NCBI GenBank assembly: GCA_930367215.1
Contig: OV884056.1
Location: forward strand, 44,702,308 to 44,766,307
DNA from: Pollenia angustigena
Taxonomy: Eukaryota; Arthropoda; Insecta; Diptera; Polleniidae
Direction: 5' to 3'
DNA length: 64,000 bases
Position 1 is the stretch's first letter. Every line of letters starts with the position of its first letter. The notes beneath the pieces were generated by a model. It was not told where the DNA came from. It did no database searches and saw nothing but the letters and a program-made list of their open reading frames with translations. Made by a program: the position numbers and the translations under genes. Of this stretch, positions 56,121 to 64,000 are shown piece by piece.

Positions 56121-56529
56121 GTCTACTCACTACAATTGCTCTGTTTTTTAACGAAGAACACAACAATATATAATGTTCGGCTCTTTCTTGAAAATAGTTA
56201 CGAACGGTATTAAGAGTTGTGTTCGTCTACACCACTAAAAATGAATAATGTACTGTTCATTTTCGTACACTGGTTTAAATTATTTTTGAGTAAAAAATTA
56301 ATTGCAATAAGTAAGAAAGCGAAAAAAAAATTAAAACGGAAAAGTTCTCAATTTGAAAATAATTTCCCTTCTTTTTTGAGAATAATATGATTTTCAAATC
56401 ATTATCAAACATTCGTCGTTTTAGAAAAAAATTGAAAAATAATTTTTAATATGAAATCAAACCTCCGGGCCTCTATATAAAGAAGTAAGAATAAAACAAA
56501 ATGCTACAGTTTCGTTATCGAAACGAAGT

Positions 56530-56653
56530 CTAAAATGCTAAAGGGCGTAACAACACTATTTTTTTTTTAATTTTATAGGAAGATGTAATTTAGTCTAGTG
56601 CACCGTAACTCGATTTTAAATTTTTTTTGTTGTAACACCCTTTTGCATTTTAG
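56530..56653. mobile_element. Small MITE, CTAAAATGCTAAAGGG ends
   Basis: CTAAAATGCTAAAGGGCG and, inverted, CTAAAATGCAAAAGGGTG bound 124 bp, with gtaacaaca/tgttgtaac continuing the arms. Confidence 0.65.
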
Positions 56654-57157
56654 TTGACGATATGTAAAGCGGCACAAATGTAGTCAGTTTTGTTTTGATT
56701 CTTGCCAAAATGAAAAAAAAACTATAGTTTTTTTATATTTCTTTAGATAAGAGAAAGGTTTTTCTTATTTTTCCTTTTAAACTATTAAAAGAACTTAAAA
56801 GAAATCATAAATTACTTATTGATTTCATTTGTTTTAATATTAAAAATAATACCTGAATCCTTGTTGATATGTATATGTATACTAAAACAAAATAAAATAA
56901 AAATTATATTATAAACTAAAAAAAAATTATACCACTTATACATAGGCCCACAGTGTCAAAAAACGAAGTAGTTTTTGGTCCCCTTCAGATTCCTTATATC
57001 AAAGTTTTACTGTATTTAATTTAAAGCAGATACATATTATTTTTGCTCCCTAGGGTGTGCTATATTTTCTGATTTTTTTTAAAACCATTTCATACTCGCT
57101 GCCAGTTGTTTTTTTTTAATAATTTACTAGTTTGTGGTTCTTGTCTAGCATTACGAC

Positions 57158-58262
57158 CAGTGTTGCCACGAACAAAAAAAAAATTTGTAACCAAAATGTA
57201 AAAATAAAGTAACCAAAAGCGAAAAAAGTAACCAAAATTGTTTGTATCAAAAGTGCTATTTCATACGCACTTAAGTTTAAAAATATGTATGTATGTATGT
57301 CTAAAGAAGAAATAGTGTTTGTTTGTGGGCTCATAAACCGCTGCACCGATTTTTTTTACAGTTTTGACAGTATATTACCTATAGTCTGTGAAAGGACAAT
57401 AGGCTATACATATTTTTGAAATTTTAAGTGGAAGTGGCACCTCCTATACAAAGTTAACACACTTATTTTCGTAAATTTTAAAAACTTTTTGAGTAAGAGG
57501 TTTCGACCATTTTTATAAAAAGCTCTTACAAGTAAAACTTTTAAAGTCTTGCTGCGCGTTATGGTATCAAAGTTAAAAATGTAGCTAAACTTTTTGCCCG
57601 CTGAAAATATAATCATATTAAACGGGATGGGATCGGAAGGGCCTTTGACCTTATCGTTTATCTAGAAAAGTATTTTAGTTAGTCTTATGAAGCATTTAGA
57701 TTAGCAAATCATGCCCAAGGTATATATACACAAGGTAGACTCGTTTGGGAGTGTAGACATGCTGCTCTATAAAAGGAACTCAGTTGTCAAAATTGTCTCC
57801 ATATAAAACAAAAACAATTTAACGCACACATGTACAAATTTTGGCTCATATGCACGAAATTTTACGCTTGGGTTCCAACTAGGGGTAATCAGCTGACAAA
57901 CATATGGGCCAACGTGTTTACCTTGTGTACATATACCTTGATAATGCCCATCTTCACTTTAAAGTATAATAGAATATATGTATATTATACATACTTTATA
58001 TGGTACAGTTGATAGTCTGTTAAAGTTTAAGCTTTTACAAAAATAATGTTTTAGTAGATGAAAAAAGTATTGGCTTTAGATGTACAAACATCACACACAA
58101 TTTTAAGGGGCAAAAAAGGGGAGCGGGTAGTTCTTGTTCCAAAACAAAAAATTTATCATTTTTGTGTTGAGAAAAAGTAACCAAAATGGAAAAAAGTACT
58201 CAAGTACACATTGAAAAAAAAGTAACCAATTTTGGCTAAAAGTAACTAAAACTGCAACGCTG
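57158..58262. mobile_element. hAT-like element, GTAACCAAAA words, perfect 8-bp TSD
   Basis: Ends CAGTGTTGCCAC and, inverted, CAGCGTTGCAGTTTTAG, flanked by identical attacgac (57150-57157, 58263-58270). aaagtaaccaaaa occurs three times left and three times right. The interior is 1.1 kb with no transposase; a frame at 57830-58012 is unrecognised. Confidence 0.85.
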
Positions 58263-58343
58263 ATTACGACTTCTGTGTGGTGAATATTTTGAATCTACTA
58301 ACTAGATCTATTTGGATCTTCTTACGAACAAGAATTGAAACTA

Positions 58344-59651
58344 CATATGAGGCGCTCAGCGCCAAAACGGCCTAACCTGATGTAACCGGAACCTTCTGAA
58401 ATAAATACTAAAAAAACTCCCTATTGCATAGTATAATACTAGGTTATACTACCTGCTGAAAACTGTTTTTCCTCTATGCAAAGTTCAAAAAATGTGGATG
58501 CCATAATGGCCTAAGCCGCTTAGGCCAAATCGAATCCTAGAAATAAAAAATATGTGTGGGTTAGGCTAAAAACGTATGTTAAAGTAAAAACCATAGTTTA
58601 AGTAATAAAGTTCAATTACGCCATCACCTGTTGCGATTTTTGTTCCAAAATCCATTTTAATCAACCTTGGTTTCATAGTTTGTTTTGATTGTTGCTTCTA
58701 CCCATTAAATGTCAAACTGAAATTTTGAATAGCTCGTTAAATAGTTATTTTTGTTTAAATAATAAATCCACTATTTTGTCAAAGGTAAGTTCATAAGATC
58801 TATTGAAGTGCGTTGTCAGTTTTTTTAATTGAAAATGTATTAGCAAGAAAAAAAATAGTACGTGAATAAACATGTCTGATGCTGACTCCATGAGTTTACA
58901 AGACTTCGAAAATTCTGGATCGGAGTATGTCCCAACACCAAGTGGTGTTGGGCCATCGGGACTTGCGGCAACATAATCCCAGATCGGAATAACAGAAAAT
59001 GAAAGCAGGTCAGCTGAACCAGATATAGAAGTTGAAAGCAGCAATGAATTGAAAATATCTACTAGAAAACGGATTGCCAAGAAATCTAACTGGAAAAAAC
59101 ACGTAAGTAAAGTTCAGAGAAATTCTGGAAAATCGTATAAAACTGTGAAAGGAGTTATGAAGCCAGCTAAAACACTTAATGCACTTGAATGCCCATGTCC
59201 GTTAAAATGTCATCAGCATTTCAGTGAGAATAATTTAAAAACAAATTCGACAGCCAAAGAAGAAGATATTCAGGAAGAAGACGAAAAACTATTATTATTA
59301 ATTTGTATTATTTAAAACGCTAAAAATTATTTTTATTATTTATCTGAAGAAATTTTGTATGTTTTAATAAATGGAGCCAAAATGGCCTAACCCTCAGTTC
59401 TTATCAATATATCAATGAATTACAAAATGGCCTAAGCCACTTTAATTTTTGTATTAACTGTTATAAACTGTCTTTATCTAAGTTAATTAAGACCTAATAA
59501 TTAACCTAAAACAAATATTACAACTAATATTTATTAACGACTAATAAAAAAAAAAATAAAAATATTTTCAAAACTTATTTTCTTTTAACTTTGTTTTTCT
59601 CAGAACCATTTTTTTGGGTTTAGGCCGTTTTGGCGCTGAGCGCCTCATATG
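58344..59651 (+). mobile_element. TA-flanked transposon, CATATGAGGCGCTCAGCGCC ends
   Basis: CATATGAGGCGCTCAGCGCC then aaaacggccta is exactly inverted at 59620-59651, with TA at 58342-58343 and 59652-59653. The tip contains the palindrome GGCGCTCAGCGCC. The word atggcctaa(g/c)cc repeats at about 58510, 59382 and 59426, all within the terminal parts. One decayed ORF lies in the middle. Confidence 0.85.
58872..59315 (+). pseudogene. Broken transposon ORF with Cys cluster
   Basis: ATG at 58872 opens MSDADSMSLQDFENSGSEYV; the frame meets a stop at 58974-58976 after 34 residues but then continues open to 59315. The downstream part has ISTRKRIAKKSNWKKHVSKV, NSGKSYKTVKG and ECPCPLKCHQHFSE. The order basic NW-KK block, G-K-Y-T-KG block, then C-x-C-x3-C is one I know from the N-termini of common insect transposon-encoded proteins. 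There it is followed by a long DDE-like part, absent here. So this is an internally deleted, disabled copy. Confidence 0.65.
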
Positions 59652-59659
59652 TACATTAG

Positions 59660-60330
59660 GGATATAACTTTTTAACAATTTGTTAAAATATCAAAATTGG
59701 CTTAGCGATAGGGCATAAAAAACTAAAAGGGAACGTATATTTATTTTTTCGCTAAGTTCAAAAAAGTTCACGCACCAACCGCGATGAAGTTTTGAAAATT
59801 TTTAATTTTATTTTTGGTTAAGAAAAATTTATAATATATTAATTTAAAACAAAAACTAGCTCAAGTGTGAAATTACATTAATATTTAGAGATAGTAAGAA
59901 ATTTTTCCGCAAACCAAAACGTATCTTTAACCTTTTTTAATGAAAAAAATTAAAAATGAATAAAAAACACCGTATAAAATTATGAATATTCAATATTGCA
60001 TTGGTTTAGAAAAACCAATTGGGGCGTGAACTCTTTTGAGTAAAATTACAAAAGATAATAATCAAAGTTGTTCTTATTGTTTTTATTTAAAAGATAATAA
60101 TTTTCATGGTAACTAGGATATGGTTGACCTCATGGTACTATGGCAAAAAATTGGTTATACCCCTTATGTACATATTTGTAGAATACGTTTGTATGTGTAT
60201 TTCAGAAGAATAAAAAAAAACTACTTTATAAAATAAATGTTAAAATTTTCGAGTTTATAATCTAAAACATTTCTGTCCATTTTTGATATGACCATTTGAT
60301 GGAAGATTATAGAAAACCTAAGATGGACCC
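59660..60330. other. No recognisable feature
   Basis: AT-rich; nothing supported. Confidence 0.4.
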
Positions 60331-60332
60331 TT

Positions 60333-60506
60333 AAGTATTTGAGAAAATGAAGTAGAAGATCTTAATTTTTGAAATAATAAAATTGAGGTTAAGTATTTTA
60401 GAAAATGAAGTAGAAGATCTTAATTTTTGAAATAATAAAATTGAGGGTAAGTATTTTAGAAAATGAAGTAGAAGATCTTAATTTTTGAAATAATAAAATT
60501 GAGGAA
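60333..60506 (+). repeat. Three tandem copies of a 58 bp unit
   Basis: The unit begins aagtatttgagaaaatgaag and runs through tagaagatcttaatttttga to ataaaattgagg; starts at 60333, 60391 and 60449. The copies differ at only one or two bases, so the array is young. Confidence 0.9.
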
Positions 60507-60509
60507 GAT

Positions 60510-62570
60510 TTTAATTTATTGTTAAGGTTTTTAATTTCCCTTCTTAAAATTAAGGTAAAACTTTATATACTTAAGTTTGTTCTTCAAATGATAAAAAAAA
60601 ATATACATAAACCAAAATTTGTTTATTGATTGATATTAAATAAATAAATCAAAGAACAAATGAATGACGAAATTCCAATTTCTTTTGCTTGTTTTTCATA
60701 AAATATGTAAACAAGAAAATACATTTGCCAGATTGCCGATTTATTGACACCAAGTTTTTAGGAATTTTTAATTTTTTTTTTTTTTTTAGCTTATAACACC
60801 ACTTTAATTTTTTTATCACTTTTTTTACAATAATATAATAGAAAATATTACTATTAAAATTTAAAATTTTTACTGTACTGATAAGAGGCGATTTTTTCCT
60901 AACTTCGTCTGGTAGCCCTATATATAAACAGAAGTCACCTTTTAACAGGGCAACACTGTCGATTTATACGGGGCGTAAAGTGCAATCAATGCCTTATGCG
61001 ATTAGTAAGGGGTGAGTTTTCAAGAATAAAACAAGCCACTCTTTTAGAGTGCAAAGCATTTTTAAGAAACGAACACCAAATTTAATTTTTTTTTAAATAA
61101 AATGTCACATTTTTTGTAGAAAAAAAAAACATCATTAAAATGGAGCTAAATTTTCTTTATATAATAAATCAATAGTTCCCAAATGGGCGTCCACGGGCCC
61201 TTGGAACTCGTAGCAGCATTCCAGGGTATCTGCCAAGGAGAGTTTAAAATGTAGGTTTGTTATATTTTTGTTTAACTTCGTTTTTAATAAAATTGTAAAG
61301 TACATAAAAAAATTTTTAAAATTTTTTGTTTGCAAAAAAAAAAGAACCGCGGCTTGGGTCGATTGCAACAAATGAAGCAGAGCCACTTTATGCAAAAACT
61401 GTTTTTTTGCAGATAACCGTTAACATTACACTCGTACACTGTTTAAACCTCAAATCACCTAAAATTATGCACCTTAAAGCCTTTAAAAAGGACATACAAA
61501 GAGTCAGCTAGTGGAAGAACGTTGTTAGTTACCTAAAAATTATACAAAGTAAATAGTTTTGAAACGTGGAATAACGTTTTAAAAGCCACCAGACATGATG
61601 CTTTGCGTAGTGGAAGAACGTTTTAAATGACATCGTGATTGTGGATATGAAACGTTTTACCACTAAAAAGTTTTTTAAGTTTAAAATTTGTTGATATTTT
61701 GCATCAAAATTTTTATTATCATTATTTTTAATAATTAAAAAAAAATAATAATCTTGCCTGTTAAAAACGTTTTTCTGCTCTCCTGAAAAAAATTATTTTG
61801 TAGCTTAAAACGTTTTTCGCGTCTTCAAATGTAAGTAGAAAACGCCAACATCTGGATTATAAAGTTGATAAAGTCTATGTCATTTTGATTTGTAGCAATC
61901 CCGACATAGATTTGTAATTATAATTTATCACTATTGGTGGAGGATATAAACAGAAACCGTTATTTACTAAATATTGTTGCCAGATATTTTGATTTTTTCA
62001 TGGAATGAATGACATCTTTAACAATGTATAAAACGCTATTGTCATATAAATATTTCTTTAATCAAATTGCGTTTGGGGTTCCGCAATTAATGTCAGGGTT
62101 CCGAAAAACAATAAACAGTGCTTTAAATAATCAACTCTTAATTATTATTTTTAAATATATTTATTTTCTTTCAATGCTATTCGTACTTTTGTTTACAATT
62201 AATTACTTTTAATTATGATTTGAAACAGATTGAGATGAGAATAAAACTTTTCAAAACAATATTTATAATTGATAATGAAATACATAATTTTTAATGATTC
62301 TTAAAAATATCACACATAAAAGTACCACTCAAACTAAATATTTTTTTTTTTTTTTCAATAAAATAAGCCAACATTTCGAAATAAATATTCTAATTGTATT
62401 TTTTCTGAATTGTGTTTTTTTTTAGTTCAACTAACGACAAAATTACTGAATTAGAAATTGTACCAAATAAAATGTTGAAAAGAGCTAATAAAATATTTAA
62501 AATGTAATAAATCCGATCATTATTATAAACTATTTATGTAAAAGTAAATTATAGATGTATAAATAGGAAT
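60510..62570. other. Mostly unassigned; AACGTTTT words at 61520-61840
   Basis: From 61510 to 61830 gtggaagaacgtt, aaaacgttttacc and aaacgttttt(c/t) recur in both orientations, which suggests the ends of another non-autonomous element (no duplication found). A minus frame at 61135-61395 is unrecognised. No gene supported. Confidence 0.35.
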
Positions 62571-62637
62571 TAAATTTAAAAATTATAAAGAAAATAATAA
62601 AAATATTTTATTTGTAATAGAGTAAAAAATAGAGCAT

Positions 62638-62926
62638 CTAGGGACATTCTCCATCTGCGGTTTTCTGATAATCTGGAAATAAATTAAAAATTGAGAAATG
62701 AGTACAGTTTTGATTTTCCTCCCCAAAAAAAAAAAGCAAATAGACTTACTTTGATTGCGTAGACAATTTTCGGTTTTTAATATACAGTAATTGTTAAATG
62801 TCTTGGTATCGCCTTTATCATCTGTTCCACAAATGGGCTTAAAGTCCTGCAATTCACAATTGTGTACCTCACAGTCGCGACCTTTGGGTGGGAAGGCGGA
62901 AATCAAGGGTAGAATAAAAATAGCCA
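62638..62926 (-). CDS. Kazal-type serine protease inhibitor, exons 2 and 3
   Basis: Exon 62926..62750 and exon 62672..62638 join through a 77 bp intron (donor GTAAGT, acceptor TTATTTCCAG, phase 1). Together they give 69 residues to TAG at 62640..62638. Six Cys fit one Kazal domain: C18-x4-C23-x8-C32-x14-C47-x6-C54-x13-C68, with FKPICGTD and FNNYC in the usual places and ADGECP at the end. By family rule the reactive-site P1 residue is the second after the second Cys, here Leu25, which favours chymotrypsin- or elastase-like targets (inference). The upstream residues AIFILPLISAFPPKG are the second half of a signal peptide, so it is secreted. The reading frame enters through an acceptor at 62927 (TTTTTTCAG) in phase 1; the first exon, with the start codon, was not found within the window. 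The gene looks intact otherwise. Confidence 0.88.
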
Positions 62927-62929
62927 CTG

Positions 62930-63420
62930 AAAAAACAGAAAAAAGTTTTGTGCTATAAAAGTTTATACGAAATAATGCTAAAAATTTATTATTAATTATA
63001 ATTTAGGTCTTCCCTGATCTGTGTTTATATTTTATGTGTAAATATTTACTATATCAAATAAAAACTTTTCGATATCATAGTAATTAAAACTAGAATCAAA
63101 TAAATAGTATTTGTTCTTATACTAAACTGGGAGAATCTCAGTTCAGCATTATAGATTAGATTGGGTAAAGAGCTTACAGATGCATCTAACCTTGATCTAC
63201 ATAAAGAGTTGGTATTTTAAATGATCCTTTTCTTAACATTTGGGCATTTCCACTGCCAGCAAGCCATTAAACGGTTCTCAAAAAATGGTCTTAAAAGCGC
63301 AACTAACATTTGATCTGAAAAAAGATGTGTGGCTTCCGACAATTCGAATTAGCTTTTTTTAACTGGCATTTCAGCATTTCTAGTATACAATACAAGCCGA
63401 ATTTACGTCGAAAGTGAATC
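62930..63420. other. Upstream of the Kazal gene; nothing certain
   Basis: The first exon and promoter should lie here or beyond. I tried start codons followed by GT donors on the minus strand (for example near 63080 and 63180) and none gave the required phase, so none is called. Confidence 0.35.
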
Positions 63421-63559
63421 ACGTTTTCGTGAAATTTCACTTATATCGAATTCTGCATAATGTCATGTTTATGGCCACTGAAAGATAATCAATCACTCGG
63501 TTGTCCCTGGCTGAGTGAACTGCTGCACCCCGGAACCTTTCTTCGATGCAAGGCACGCA

Positions 63560-63800
63560 GCACAAAAGTTATGCGGAAGCAGGTTATCTATTGGGATGCC
63601 CCTTCTAGAACTGTTCCTGAGGGTCTATACTGAAGGTTCGAAGAAAGGGAGTTGAGTTTAAGGGTGTTTATACATAGAGGAACTAGATATAAAGGTTTCC
63701 TTTCGTCCGCCAGATTACTGTAGAGTCCTGCAGACGGAAATATTAGCTGTTAGACGGACGGCTAACTGGCTAAGGCATATCGATGGATATATGTACATAC
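63560..63800 (+). pseudogene. RNase H fragment of a non-LTR retrotransposon
   Basis: LFLRVYTEGSKKGS near 63610-63655 matches the V(F/Y)TDGSK start of retrotransposon RNase H, with the first catalytic Asp changed to Glu. Then, in another frame, YCRVLQTEILAVRRTANWLR (63715-63775) matches the VLQAEI.A... helix. It is broken and short; same group as 6840-7560 and 9030-9310. Confidence 0.65.
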
Positions 63801-64000
63801 ATATCGTTACCTAAAACGCAAAACGCCCTATCTAACATTTTTAAAATTTTACAGGAGAAGCAAATTACTATTAAAAATTTTAATCGATAAATTGTCTTAA
63901 ACTGTTTATAATTTGAGCCGTTTCAAAATAAACGGCTCATTTATTTTTCTTCTATTTTTCTTGTAAAACCTACGAGCTGTTTTGACAATTGACAATGTTG

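Larger units (their letters stand above)
54570..56272. mobile_element. hAT-like element, GTTCGG words, perfect TSD (level 3)
   Basis: Ends CAGCGTTCGAAAATAAACAC and, inverted, CAGTGTACGAAAATGAACAG, flanked by identical gtttaaat (54562-54569, 56273-56280). The left 450 bp and right 100 bp are homologous to 52695-53236. The frame 54569-54892 (minus) is shared in kind with 52873-53133 but is unrecognised. Confidence 0.85.
54247..56475. mobile_element. Second, decayed CCCAACAAACACG-type copy (level 2)
   Basis: The left part aacaaacacgaagtcaaacg (54248) and right part atgaaatcaaacctccg (56451) match the two ends of 46497-47320, read inverted. The tip is eroded at both sides. The middle is taken by the element at 54570. 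Confidence 0.55.
54107..57012. mobile_element. Pogo/Tigger-like shell, outermost of four nested levels
   Basis: CAGTGAAACTTCGATATAAC after TA (54105-54106) and, inverted, CAGTAAAACTTTGATATAAG before TA (57013-57014). Inside lie the remains of a CCCAACAAACACG-type element, which holds a hAT-like element, which holds another. Own sequence remaining: about 54107-54245 and 56478-57012, with no transposase left. Confidence 0.7.

Noticed and set aside
60333..60506. CRISPR-like array
   Set aside because: The three 58 bp units are contiguous, with no unique spacers, in a fly genome; ordinary tandem repeat.
61135..61395. 86-codon minus frame as a host gene fragment
   Set aside because: No motif I can name; flanking words suggest transposon-derived DNA; left unassigned.
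62930..63260. First exon of the Kazal gene
   Set aside because: Several ATG-to-GT candidates (for example near 63080 and 63180) give the wrong phase or weak donors; none is supported.

Overview
This is a window of a higher-fly (Diptera, probably calyptrate, blowfly or house-fly-like) nuclear genome. The reasons are: very high A+T, spliced genes with GT..AG introns, an insect takeout/JHBP gene, an insect-type Kazal inhibitor, mariner, hAT and jockey-like elements, and no operon, Shine-Dalgarno or prokaryotic feature. Most of the listed open frames are chance frames in AT-rich DNA.

Host genes. I can support two. (1) A takeout/juvenile-hormone-binding-family gene on the minus strand has its last three coding exons at 13755-15634 and a very probable signal-peptide exon at 33075-33165. 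That makes a 256-residue secreted protein with a 17.4 kb first intron full of transposons. (2) A small secreted Kazal-type protease inhibitor lies on the minus strand at 62638-62926 (two exons seen, first exon not found). A possible orphan exon of an unknown gene lies near 36074-36195 (minus).

Mobile DNA fills almost everything else. Coding remains are: a jockey-like reverse transcriptase (about 3880-5570, interrupted), three RNase H fragments of a second non-LTR group (6840-7560, 9030-9310, 63560-63800), a DNA transposon with roughly 520 bp inverted repeats and a spliced Cys-rich transposase-like gene (20242-23872), an internally deleted mariner-like element (40627-41558), and a TA-flanked element with a decayed ORF (58344-59651).

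The dominant signal is non-autonomous DNA transposons whose borders can be set to the base. Twelve elements have short terminal inverted repeats and 8-bp target duplications, seven of them perfect, which is the hAT signature: 10206, 11844, 16423, 16764, 30473, 34144, 43336, 44839, 52695, 54570, 55111 and 57158 (start positions). Each carries its own short word repeated at both ends (for example GGTTAACCG, AACCGGTT, ATCGAT, GTTCGGTTCGG). Four core-bearing elements (16764, about 25520, 34144, 55111) share a GC-richer palindromic core despite different ends. A second series inserts at TTAA or TAA and shares an opening like (T)TAA-AGCC. Two pogo/Tigger-like elements (5860-8251 and 54107-57012) and several Tc1/mariner-like elements are flanked by TA.

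Nesting is deep. The clearest stack is four levels at 54107-57012. A 30236-32045 element has its empty site preserved in a second copy of the host repeat at about 45836. SINE-like tRNA-derived sequences (26740-26905, 51177-51352, 51695-51935), foldback hairpins and minisatellite-bearing repeats complete the picture. No cellular defence system, CRISPR array, rRNA or functional tRNA is visible.
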